DNA of 64,000 nucleotides from NCBI GenBank assembly GCA_037042915.1, contig CM073193.1:310001-374000 (forward strand), in the 5' to 3' direction. The stretch is from Auricularia sp. M13 (lineage: Eukaryota > Basidiomycota > Agaricomycetes > Auriculariales > Auriculariaceae). Positions 21,526-32,236 of this stretch are shown piece by piece (position 1 is the stretch's first letter; the number at the start of each line of letters is the position of its first letter). The notes beneath the pieces are model-generated. The model worked only from the letters and a program-made list of their open reading frames with translations, ran no database searches and was not told where the DNA came from. A program made the position numbers and the translations under genes.

Positions 21526-23868
21526 ATGCGTGTCCTCGCACGCGTGCTGCCGGCCATATTGGCCGTGGGGCACGGTGCGCTCGCCCTACACGCGGAGGAC
21601 GCTGGCAAGGTCGACTGGCACAAGCAGCAAATCGGCATACCGCTCTCCGGGCCACGTTTTGTGCCAAATTTCCATCGCGTGCCTCCGTACAGACACGGCC
21701 AGACCTGGAAGAGCGTCGTTCTGACGGCCACTGAGGCCAACATCCTTGCTGGTATAAATCCAGCCGATGGAGCGCTTGGTGAGCAATATGCCTCGCTGGA
21801 TAGTGCTGAAGCTGACGGACTGACAGTATGGCGCAGACAGTTCTTAGCTGGCGATGCGATTGTAAATATGAAAACTAACGACGATGGTAATTCCCAACGC
21901 GCGCTTTCAAGGCATATTTCTAATTGTCATGCAGTCATTGCATTGTACGGACGCGGCGAGCCCAAAGCTGAAGCCGATTTGGACCCTCGCGGACCCGTCG
22001 CTGTGGCCGCATTATCCGGCCCTGGTGGTGCCAACTTGCGCGTCTTCGAGGCTACGAGTGGCCTGTCAACATTCGAAACCCAATTACATAAACCATAAGA
22101 CGCGTTTCTGACAGAACCCGTCACGCTGTCTAATGAGATCCAATTCGCGCTTGAGTCCCCGGACATGTTCGTCCTTACCAACGGCCGCTCGGTCACTCGT
22201 GTCAATGGACTCTCTGGGTTGAAGACATGGCGCTGGGAATCGCAGGACCAGAGGTAAGCAGTCGTATGACCGTTTGATTGCCTGCTTATGCCCAGTCAGT
22301 TCGTTATATACACCAAGCTCGTAGTCAGCTCGACAGCGGTATACGCGGCTGGCCTTGTCAAATCCATCTGGTCTTGCACTCTGCACGTTGTTGTGCTCGA
22401 CACGCAGACCGGCACCGAATTGGCCAGCGCTGACGTACCGTCGGACATCACGGACACGCAGGACTCGCTGGTCGCCGTATCCGCCAAAACGGTCGAGAAC
22501 CCATTCATGGTCTGGGTAGAAGGAGGCAACGCGGCGTACTTCGAGCTCAACCGCGAACTGTCCGGAAAGCCCGCGACGGTCGCAGGCGCCAAGTACGACC
22601 GCGTGCTCGACGTCAACCTGGAGCTCTCCGATATCGTGGTCGGCATCCGCCCCGATGGCAGCGCCCAGATTATCCGCCTGGACGTGCCGTCGCGCAAGGT
22701 TGTGCCCACATGGGAGTTCCCTCTGAGCAAGACGACGCCCGGCGAATACTCCGAGCCGACATTCTCGGGCACGCTGGACCGCCAGGGCAAGCCGTACGTC
22801 GCGCGAACATTCTGGGCGCACCAGCCCGCTGTCGGCGCGACGCACGTCTTGACTGCGCACGGCGACAAGGACGGCGGCTAGATTCACGGCACGGGCTTCA
22901 TGTTTGACACCATCGCGCACGGCATCATCGTACGCCGCGCCATAGACGCAGCCAACCCTCAACCCGGCGTCGTCGTTTCGCGTACGTTGCTCGTCGCCAG
23001 CACCGGCTCCCTGCAGCTCTGGCAGCAGGAGAAGATGGTCTGGAACCGCGAAGAAGCGCTGGGTAACCTCGCCGCCGTCGAGTTCGTCGACCTTCCAGAA
23101 CGCAAGGCCGTCGTTGCCGGTGCGACCGCTGGGTCTGAAGGCTTCGTGCCGCGACTCGTTCGCCACATCGCCAACCTGCAAAACCTGCCGACTTACGCGT
23201 TCGAGTAGTCGCAGCGGTTCCTGTCGAACTCGTACACCCTGACCGCCGCCAAGCCCGGCGACCTCTGGCGGGACCCCTTCGGCTTCCGGAAAGTCATAAT
23301 CGCCGCATCGCGTTCGGGCAAAGTCATCGTACTCGACTCGACCACCGGCGCGGTGATCTGGACGAAGCTGTTCGGAATGGACGCGCGTAGTAGTAAGTAC
23401 CATCGAGCCCGTCAAGATTCACGTCCTCCGCACGGCAGTGGAGACGAGCGAGCCCGAGGTCGTCACTCTTGCGCACCATCACATGCCTTGCGTACGTTCT
23501 TCTCGAAGCGCTGTGCTACTGCAATGCTTATCGCGGTCTTAGGAACACTCAGAAACGTTGGCCTACCACTTCTACGCGCTGACGGGCGAGCAAGTGTACA
23601 CTAAGGGCTTCACCGCGCTGTCCGGCGTGCTGCTCTTCAAGACGCCCATGCGCGACCCGTACCTCGTGCGCCGCCCGCACGAGCCTTCGGTGTACATTGG
23701 CCGCGTGCTGGCGAACAAGACGACGCTCTACCGGTACCTCAACCCGAGCTTGCTCGCGGTCGTGTCTTTCTCACGAGCGGGTCTGGATGTGGGACGGGCA
23801 TGCCCGATGGGCGTTGTCGACGGCGCGAAGGGTATCTGGCTCGTCACTGTTGAACTGTTCGAAGGCTC
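21526..23868 (+). pseudogene. EMC1 pseudogene (copy A)
   Basis: Duplicate of the intact EMC1 gene at 32237-35694. It keeps the signal-peptide start, the first introns and most of the luminal propeller region, but has in-frame stops at 22096, 22879 and 23206 where copy B has sense codons. It also has two deletions: one near 23665 removing about 255 bp of the copy B sequence, and one near 23830 removing about 130 bp, both at short matching strings. The last quarter, including the transmembrane helix, is absent because the duplication ends first. It cannot make EMC1. Confidence 0.92.
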
Positions 23869-24081
23869 GCCATGTACTTATTCGAGCCAGGCACGGAACG
23901 TTACTCGATTATTGAACAGAGATCTCAAATAATGTGCGAAAGGCTCAATTGCGCGTCTGATACCTGTACAACCTAAGGGGTCAAACGCAAAACTCGGACA
24001 GGCTCGGAGCTGTAGTCGAAAGGCAAGGCCCGGGCATCGGAGTGCAAAAATGGGTCATGCCTCTTGACCCTTATATTACCC

Positions 24082-25573
24082 ATGCCTGCCAACCTTAGCT
24101 CTCTGCGCGCTTGGCGCGAGTTGGATGTCCCTGGGCCCGGTCGGGCTGCCTGGGACCAGTTTGAGCCCTTCTTCAAGCAACACGGTTATAAGCTCTTCAG
24201 AGTGAGCGACGACATCACCGATCGTTTCCTGGTGCCACCCGCGGACTGCAGTGATGTACGCGCTGAAGATGACTACGCTCGCTTCCTGCCCGAATGTCTT
24301 GAGATGCCCCCCAGACAATCCATTTTCTACCCTCAGGCGAGTGCTCAGGCCTCGTTGGCTCCGTATAAAACCGATCTTACTAGATTTTATAGACTGGCAT
24401 TCATGTCGGTGCACGCTCGCCCGAAAACACTGACGTTGTCATTCGCATCATGGCCATTGGGGATGAAGGCCAGGAACACCTTGACATAATGCGCGCGCTG
24501 GCCGCGCCGGACGCGCAGGTCCCAGAAAATCATACAGTCCCGATGTTGCGCGAGCTGCGGATTGACAACATAGTATTTGGCATATTTCCGATGATGTGGG
24601 ACGACGGCATGGAGCGCCCGTGGTTCAAGACTGTGCGTGAGGTGCTTGACGCTTTAGAGCAGATTTTTGAAGTACGGCGCTCAAGTTCAAGTAATTCTCT
24701 TACTAAGTCGGCACCGTCAGGGCTTTGCATTTCTTCACGAGCGACTCATTGCTCATCGGGTGCGTGTCTACATACGACTGCATAACGTAGCATCTCGACC
24801 CTTACCTTCTGTCATCGCAGGATTTCTCATTCTTTGAAGTCTTTACAAACTACGGTCGCGGATTCGTTCACCAACCGAAGCCCGGCGCCTGCTATCGTAT
24901 ACCGCTCGTTTTTCGCTCCGTTTGCCCCGACTTGCGCTACTTTATCAACGACTTCGAACTCTCTGTTCAGTTTTCGCCGGAGTCGGATCCCGGAACGCGC
25001 GTAGTCACTGGCATTCCAGTCGCGCGTTACGGCGCCACAGCCGAGCAATATTCCAGGCACCTTGCCCCTGAGGCTGTCTGTGACATGCCGTACTGTCCAT
25101 TCAAGGCGGACATTTACCAACTTGGCAAGTGTGCTTCGGCTTCCTTTGGGGTACGCGTCATTGGCTATCCATTGTTTGCTTGCCGCTAATGGTGTTGTCC
25201 CAGAACATCGACGGTGTGCCGGGACTGCAGGACCTCTTTCTCGTTATGGGAAGCGACGATCCCAACGCGCGACCCACGGCCGCCCAGGCGCTGGCTTCGC
25301 TGCGCGCCATCCGTGAGCTGACGCCTCAAGAGGAACTAGATGATATTCCGACATCCGACACTGGACGATTTCGGCGCAGACTGCCAGGCGAATTATGGTA
25401 CGCCTCTTCTGTACATTTACGCTTTGACTGAGACGTTCTCTAGTCCCTGTATGATCTGCTCTTCGGCTCGGAGGGTTTTGACTCCTCGAAATCAGTCATC
25501 GTTTTTTACCTACAGACTGAAGGAAACGGCTGATAAATGTCAGGTTCAGAATTCCCCAGTTTCCTCTGTTTAG
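24082..25573 (+). CDS. Protein kinase-like protein, probable pseudokinase
   Basis: Exons 24082-24336, 24393-24671, 24721-24759, 24821-25150, 25204-25397 and 25444-25573 join to 408 residues. It resembles the large family of agaricomycete kinase-like proteins with an N-terminal region before a compact kinase domain. The domain shows VVIRIM where active kinases have the ATP-binding Lys, a GFAFLHERLIAHRD catalytic loop, YFINDFELS in place of DFG, and SRHLAPEAV as the activation-segment end. The HRD Asp is present, but the loop Asn, the VAIK Lys and the DFG Gly are not, so catalysis is doubtful. The first intron (24337-24392) starts with GC. It lies just right of the decayed EMC1 copy. Confidence 0.7.
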
Positions 25574-26968
25574 AATAAGTGAATACACGGAATTACTTTG
25601 CTATGTGAGCGACCATTGAAAGATGTGAACCAATTGGTCCGCGTTCGGGTCTGTCGTTTGATTACTGTGGATGTATAACCTTCATCGCTGGCTCTATGTG
25701 AGGAGGGAAGTCCTTCGCAGGGAACAGGTCGAATCTCTTTCCGAGTGGACGCGGCAGCATTACTTACAGGACGGGTCCGGATCGGGAGCAGATGTGGATG
25801 CGATCCGGCTATCGTCTTCACTATGACCACCATCCGCACAACTATCGTCGTTGAAAGTCGTTACACCCGCAAGGACACGTATAATTGGATTACCAAGAAT
25901 CCAAGATACTCGCCTGGAGATTTCCCCGACCAGAAGGGAGCCTGGAGCGTCCGGGTTAGTCTTCAAGTCCCGGATTCCGTCTTTCAGGCGATCACGTCGT
26001 CGTTGCTCGGTACCTCCACCATGATAACGCCCCAAGGGCCCTCGCGGGCAAACCCCGCTACCTTATGCAGTCAGTACCGTCAGTACATGGTTGTGTTCAT
26101 GTGCTCATAAACCTGCTATTCTTTGGGCAGTACGCCGCCGGTAGCAGCGCTCATGCGAGGATGGTTCCCACCTCGTCATTTGCGCCGCTACCTTGTTCGA
26201 TGATCCCCATGATCAGATTTTACATAGTCCAGTGTTCACAAGCCATGTGAAATCTTAATCTACTGTCTCCCAGATGTACCAAGCATGCTGACATTGCTGA
26301 GACTTGCGATTTGTTGCAGCAACACAATGCACACAATCTGTGGTCAAATGGGATGGGCTCGGAGTTGTTGTAGGGGGTGCGAGGCATACCGGAGTGCCTG
26401 CAGAGTTCCCTGGAGCAAACCCGAGCGTTCTCTGCAGCTCAGGCGGTTTGGTGCGGCCAGAGGCATATGCATATAAACACACTGCAGTGGATGGGAAACT
26501 CACCACTCGAGGTCAGCCCTCTTTGAGCCCTCTGGAAATGTGTCGTGATATGTTATGTGGGATTGGACTGCAGAAAGAGGGATACAAAATTGCATCCTAG
26601 GCGGAACTGCTGAGATGCGAGGAGAGTGCCCGTCGTCCATTATTCTACATGGGCAATGTGTTTGCGCCAGTGTGTTCAAGACCGACGCCGCACGCCATGA
26701 GAGGCATGTGGACGAGTGAATAGTCCTTGAGATGAGACATTCAAAAAGCTGAAGAACACCAAAGATAAGCTACAGAATGCATTCCGAGGCCTGCAGGTCC
26801 ATAAATCGGCTCTGGGAAGCGCGATATGAAATGAAGATCGTGTGTATCCCGACGATGGTCTCATGCGGACGTTTGGCGGGACTCAAATTGTGTCATAAAA
26901 CATAAAGGACGGAGATCGCCTGCGGGAATGTGCTCCTTTGCAGGAGCGGAAGCGGGGAATGGGGAGCG
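25574..26968. other. Region without a supported gene
   Basis: Short plus-strand frames (25823-26110, 26304-26600) have protein-like composition but no recognised family and no joining splice pattern. Possibly remnants of an older gene or element. Confidence 0.3.
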
Positions 26969-28017
26969 GGTGCATGTCGATGGCGGTACCTCGCATCGAT
27001 GCTGTAGCGGACGTGCAGGACAAAAGTCGTCTGCAGATGGACGATGTGTTGCGAGAGCGGCAACACAAGTTTGCGATCCAGATGTACACAGCAGGGAGCA
27101 GAAAGTCTTAGTGTGGCAAAGGCAAGTTAATGCAGTCTCCTGAGGGGTTTCCCGAGGGTGAGAAGCATGTGCGCTGCGAAGCATCGCCCCGTATTTCCTG
27201 CGCGACGCCCAGGGTGCCAGGTGCAGACGGCTTTGAAGACAAGAACGCGAACACCGAGTGTGCCAAGAGGAACCTGGCAGATGCGCAGTTGCTCAAGCCG
27301 AACGCTCCGGTGGAAGTTACCATAAAAGGGGAAGTTCATCAAAAGTGGCAGTTTACTATCAATAATTAAATAGTGCGGATTCGCTGGTGTTGCAGGGCTA
27401 AGACCCACTACCAAGGTAGCGGGAATCTCGGTCACGAGCGAGGCCGAAGCCACTGTTAATCCAACGCATACCATGGCTGTCGGCTCGGACAATACCCTCC
27501 ATTTTGATGGCGAGTGGAGGCAAGAGAGACCGTCGATCAGGGCGAATAAGGTGCGCTCAATGCAACATCATCATCATATTAGAAGTATGCTGATTTGTTT
27601 ATCGAGAATGGGGACGCGTTGATTACATTCGATGCCAATGTCCAGATCTACGTTCCGCAAAACTGCTTTTTCAAGATCAAGCAGGGACGGTAAGACATCA
27701 TTTTGCTGAATCTGTGCGCATCGTCAAGGGAACAACGCTGGGGACGAGGACGGCCGAGGAGCGCGCAAAGACGGCCGAGCATTACCGAGTGATGGAGAAC
27801 CACGTCCGGTGGACTTAGCACTCGGTGAACAACATCAAGCGCATGCTCTATCGGATGCTGCAGTGGTAGGCGCAGCACTTCGGTCAGTCGATCGAAGGGT
27901 CGATCGACAATCCGTTCACGAGCAAGGAGGAGGGGGAGGACAAAGAGGAGGCCGAGGAGGAGGCTGAGGAGGCGGTCGAGGAAGCGACCAAGGACGTGGC
28001 CGAGGAAGCGGACGAGT
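26969..28017 (+). pseudogene. Unidentified, apparently degenerate coding region
   Basis: Several plus-strand blocks read like protein: one around 27130-27369 ending in VHQKWQFTINN, one around 27396-27546 with TTKVAGISVTSEAEATVN, one around 27602-27690 with FIENGDALITFDANVQIYV, and an acidic tail near 27930-28017. They do not join into one open gene and the region looks broken. A short stretch (TKVAGISVTSE) resembles HYKVAGITLSSD read at 32038-32073. Family unknown; it may be a host gene remnant or part of an element. Confidence 0.25.
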
Positions 28018-29506
28018 AGGCGATCGAGTAGAGTAGTAGCGGGTGCGACCAAAGTCGCCAAAATGTAATAAATGAAAGTTTTCTTGGAACCGGGTGAAAA
28101 GCGAGTGAGCGAAGAGAAAGCGAATGAAAAGCGAGTGCTTGGATGTTCTCGAATTTCTTGAGGATTTGCTGGAATTCTTGATAGCTACCGGGAGCGCTGG
28201 GATTTGCAGCATAGAAGTCTTGAACTGCTTCTTGCGCGTGTTCGAAATTTTCTGAGCCCATCTCAGTGGTCTCGGAGTCGTCGGGGGTGCCGATGTGACC
28301 GATCCAGCGAATGCGAAAACGAAGGCGTGAGTGACGATGGCGATTGTCGATGCGTACGCTGAGTACTTCAAGCTTGTACTCCTGTTCGCCGTCGACGATG
28401 ACAGGCGGAGGAGGTTCTTGACGTTGGCCGGGGAACGCCTCTCGAGGGTGAGGTTCGAGCTGCGAGACATGAAAGACCGGGTGTACGCGAGCGAGGTAGT
28501 CGGGTAGGCTGAGAGTGAACGATTGCAAGCTAGGTTGAGCGACGATCAGGAACGGGCCTAATTATCGATCGGCGAGCTTGCGAGTGGGCTGCGTCGTCTT
28601 GATGTGCTCTGAGAGGACGTAGGCCATGTCGCCGACCTTGAAGTCAGGCGGGGGAGTGCGTCGAGCATTCGCAGAGGCGGTGTAGCGTTTCTGAGCAGCA
28701 GCGATCTGTTCCTTCAGAACATCCTGCAACTCGTGAATGTCGACAGCGAAGTCGCGAGCGCGAGCAGAGGCAACGTCGCACTCGGGGTAGACGGAGATGT
28801 TCGGGTGGGAACCCGTGTTGGCGAAGAAAGGCGAGACACCAGTCGAGTCGTTCGGGGTGTTGTTGGACGTGAACTCGGCGAGAGGAAGGAGCTCAGACCA
28901 GTTGTCCTGCTTGTAGTTGCAGTAGAGACGGAGGTACTGCTCGAGCGTCTGGTTCGTGTGTTCGACCTGACCGTTCACCTCCGGGTGGTGACCCGAGGTG
29001 AAGTGCATGGTCATGTTGAGGAGCGAGCCGAGTGCGCGGAGGAAGCGGGAGACGAATTCAGAGCCACGGTCGGTGGAGACGTGCGAGGGAGCGCCGTGAT
29101 TGGCGAAGACGTGGATGAGGAAGAGGCGCACGGGTTCTTCAGAGGTGATCTTGCCCTTGGTCGGGACGAAGATACCCTGCTTCGAAAGGCGATCAATAAT
29201 GACGAGTATCGCGGTGTAACCGTTGGACTCAGGGAGTTGTTCGATGAAGTCCATCGAGATTGAGTCCCAGTTGCGAAGCAGAATCGGGAGCGGTTGAAGT
29301 CGACCGTACGGCTTGTGTCGTCGAGACTTGCTGCATCCGCAAGTGACACAGGCTTGGACGTAGGTATGAATCGAGTCGCGCAGGTCGGGCCAATAGTACT
29401 CGCGGGCGACCATCTTGAGTGTCTTGTTCTGACCCGGATGGCCAGCGAGCGGGTGATCGTGCTTTTCGCGAAGGATATGAAGGCGACAATCGAGAGTGTT
29501 TGCTGA
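27884..29506 (-). mobile_element. Ty3/gypsy retroelement fragment (pol 3' part), fossil
   Basis: Minus-strand fossil of an LTR retrotransposon. Visible parts are the integrase zinc-binding region (HDHPLAGHPGQNKTLKMV with CVTCGCSK), the integrase core (WDSISMDFIEQLP, DRGSEFVSRF, EVNGQVEHTNQ) and a C-terminal part with a chromodomain-like segment. Gag, protease, reverse transcriptase, RNase H and recognisable LTRs are missing. It is broken: cut off at its 5' side exactly at the edge of duplication copy B, with at least one frame break besides. The readable integrase suggests moderate rather than great age. Confidence 0.88.
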
Positions 29507-29881
29507 TTTCAGGGTGATCCTACGGCTGGGCAACGTGCGTGGGACCGTAAAAAGTGCCGCGAAGCAGACGGATTTCATCCTACCACTTTCGCTCGCGCCA
29601 TCCGGTGTATATACACCGCATCTTCTGCTAGTATCCCTCTCTCATATCGCTGATATTGTACGGTCTGTTCTCAAACTCGAGAGTTGCTCTCGGACACACT
29701 GATCGGACCCTTTGCCCTTTCCGCTCCATCCGCTTCGGTCCTTGGTCAGACATACCCGATTCCCTCTGCCGCAACCCAGATAAGCCGTGAAATTTTTTAA
29801 GCTCATTAGACTCCTCCTTGACCCGGTACCCTCCCTCCCTCCCAGGGTACCAGTGATTAGAGCCGTGTCTGCTTGCGCATC

Positions 29882-30402
29882 ATGTTCGCTGCATCCTTCT
29901 CCGCATCCTCCATCGCCTCCTCTTGCAGTGCGCAGAGTCTGAGCGCGTTCGTGTCTGAGGTCGCCATCGCCAAGCGCGTCGGGCGCGCTCGCGCCCGGCG
30001 TTGCAGAAGGCTGAGGACTCGGAGAAGAGCAGTGATACGCTTTGCGCATTTGTTGCTGATGTTGCTGCATCAGCAAGGTTGCCCGAGTTGACGAGCGCTG
30101 CCACAGCTGCTCGTCGCGCCCGCTCACGCCCGATTTATCACGACGGTCCGGCGAGAGCTGTTCCAACGCCGACTCAGACGCCCGAGCCCATGCGAGTAAA
30201 GTACGGCTATGCGTGCCAGACTATGCCCACGCGCACAGTGCCACCTCCTTGTCATGAGCTTGAAGAACTGGAAGTCATCGTATTCCCTGCTCCTGAGCGC
30301 AGGAGTTCGACACTGGTTCGGATGGAGATTATGCTCCAGGATCTGAAGGAAAACGGCATTAATGCTGAAGTTATCCGTCGTAACTTCCACCGCAGTGGCT
30401 AA
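29882..30402 (+). pseudogene. Broken copy of the three-repeat protein gene
   Basis: Matches 20603-21298. Two deletions lie between short direct repeats: one of about 34 bp at a gcgcgtcgg repeat, which shifts the frame after AFVSEVAIAKRVG, and one of about 140 bp at a gctcgtcgcgc repeat, which removes a whole repeat unit. The second half stays readable in another frame from about 30001 and ends at the matching stop. Not expected to give the original protein. Confidence 0.85.
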
Positions 30403-30814
30403 TGGCTTTACAGTGACTTTTGTCTGGAGTCGGCGAGGGGTTTTCTCCTTTCAATCTTTATAAGTCCCATAGGCCGTTCCGGCACCGCCCGCTACCTTCA
30501 TAGACCCAATGTTTTCTGTCTATGAGAAGGTGTGGACTCAGTTGCGAGCGGAACTATGGAGGTAGAGTTGAATTTCCCTCTCAGTAACCACTCTCTTGAT
30601 GGACAAGTAATAGCTTGTGCTGCTGCTCAGACTCGTGACACTCAGTTTGGCACCTCGCCCGCACACCAGACAATGCCAGCAGCTGTACCTAGTCTCTGTG
30701 ATATTAGCGAGCACATTTTTCTCATTACCTTGGCATGAGACTTAATGACAGCTATAAACTCTGCAAGCGGCTGCAGCATGTGGCCACTAAGAACTGAACA
30801 TCTGTGCGCCCGAA

Positions 30815-31133
30815 TGTAAGGGGTACTTTGTGCTTAACTCCGAGCGCCGCTCATTAGGAATTGTTTTCGTCTATTTGGCAATACACTCTCTTACCGACTT
30901 CGCTTTTCACTCACGTTCAGGCGCGAAGCTTGAACCGTGAACCGTGAATTGCGAGACCGTACTCGCGCCCCCTGTCCTCTATATCGTCCTCGGGGGTCTG
31001 ACTGGCAGACCCCTACTCTGACTTATCGGTACAGACCGCTCATACGGCACGTACACCTCTGACGGTTGCCCGCCGTGACGTCAGTTGGACTTTCCTGCTA
31101 AGAACCTCAACGAGTGATCCCGCACTCGTTACA
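30815..31133. mobile_element. Solo LTR (319 bp), fossil
   Basis: Begins TGTAAGGGG and ends CGTTACA, so the termini are TGTAA...TTACA. It is flanked on both sides by ccgaa, a 5-bp target-site duplication. No internal retroelement sequence is attached, as expected after recombination between two LTRs. It lies in the extra sequence of copy B, so it is probably younger than the duplication. Superfamily (Ty1/copia or Ty3/gypsy) cannot be decided. Confidence 0.8.
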
Positions 31134-31211
31134 CCGAACCATTTGCTTAATCCAATGCTTAATGCATGCGATTCGCTGCACATCGAACACGACACGTCTG
31201 CCACCCACATA

Positions 31212-31479
31212 CTGTAAGCACACGAACTATTACCGGCCCCGCGGCTCCGTGACATGGCGGAACCATTACCGCGGAGGCTCCGTGACCGTGACAAAATGCT
31301 CCCATCACCGCCGTCGCGGAGCGGCGGCGAAAATTTTGGTATGTGTGAGGTCCCCGAGGGTCAAAAACGCGTGACATCCCATTACCGAGATCCGCCTGTG
31401 ACGCGTGAAAAAACACCTTTATTACCGGGCCGCGGCACCGCCGTGACGCGTGACGCGGTAATAGTTTGTGTGCTTACAG
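31212..31479. mobile_element. MITE 1, 268 bp TIR element with TA target duplication
   Basis: Inverted termini CTGTAAGCACAC(G/A)AACTATT extend for about 24 bp and are flanked by TA on both sides. The inside is GC-rich with repeated ATTACCG and CGTGAC strings in both orientations. No coding capacity. The TA duplication points to a Tc1/mariner/pogo-type transposase acting in trans. Confidence 0.82.
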
Positions 31480-31679
31480 TATAAACATTGTGGTACCGGG
31501 TGGAGGAAATTGAATGGGCGCACTCACGCGCGAGGCTGCGCGCCGCGCCGTTCGTGCGCCTAAATCTGACTGAGGCGCTCATGCGAGGCGCTTCGCGCCT
31601 CGCCATTCGCGCCACGAACACTCTTACTAGGTTCATAAGTTACTATACCGTTACCTACACAGGAACCTGAGCTCAAGAG

Positions 31680-32080
31680 TTGGCGGCGTGAGGAGCTGTG
31701 GCTAGAGCTGCATCAACCTCGGAACAAGGAGCCCGCGGACGTGCTCCTCATTGGGAACCGTCCGCGGAAGATTACCCCATTTATCGACCTGGGCATCAAT
31801 CGAGAGATCTTGAGCCAAAACGCGTTGTACAGTCGAAGCCCTTTTAACCCATAGCATTTGGGACCACCCAAAAGCTATGGGTTATGGGAATTATGGCCAA
31901 AGAGGGCGTTCATTTGTATGTAAATCTCGATTCCGGAGGCAGCCAATCGCTCTGGCCGGCTATGGATTATGGGCGAATAGGGCTATGGGTTATAAGGGCT
32001 TCGACTGTATTGCAGATTTGGTCATCACACGCCAAAGACCCACTACAAGGTAGCGGGAATTACACTGTCTTCTGATCTCA
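31680..32080 (+). pseudogene. Unidentified coding remnant split by MITE 2
   Basis: An open frame reads SWRREELWLELHQPR and PRKITPFIDLGINREILSQN up to the MITE. Beyond it the frame resumes with HTPKTHYKVAGITLSSD if the MITE is ignored. The last part resembles TKVAGISVTSE at 27.4 kb. Family not recognised. Confidence 0.35.
31830..32007. mobile_element. MITE 2, 178 bp TIR element with TA target duplication
   Basis: Inverted termini CAGTCGAAGCCCTT(T/A)TAACC run for about 26 bp, flanked by TA on each side. The CAGT end and TA duplication are typical of Tc1/mariner-derived MITEs. Internal AT-rich repeats of a CTATGGGTTAT motif; no coding capacity. Confidence 0.85.
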
Positions 32081-32236
32081 TTTCATCTTCATTAGCATGA
32101 TTTTCTCTTAATCTTAATACCTTTTCTATCCCTCTCATTGGCTTGAGACTCTAGAAAATTGTGCGATCATGAGGACACCTTGCGGTCACGCTCCGGCGAA
32201 TTGCCGAGGTTATTCTCACGCGCTGCTATAACCCGG

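Larger units (their letters stand above)
20235..23868 (+). repeat. Segmental duplication, copy A
   Basis: Collinear and highly similar to 29505-34973. It carries the upstream region, the repeat-protein gene, its 3' flank and an EMC1 copy. Similarity starts at 20235 and stops within the EMC1 3' half, just after a ttcgaaggctc string. Compared with copy B it lacks the roughly 1.6 kb present at 30455-32065 and has two deletions in EMC1. The very high identity in EMC1 exon 1 implies a recent event. Confidence 0.93.

Noticed and set aside
22084-23415. Long minus-strand frame of 443 codons
   Set aside because: It is the complement of the EMC1 pseudogene, has no recognisable domain, and is explained by the GC-rich codon bias of the sense strand.
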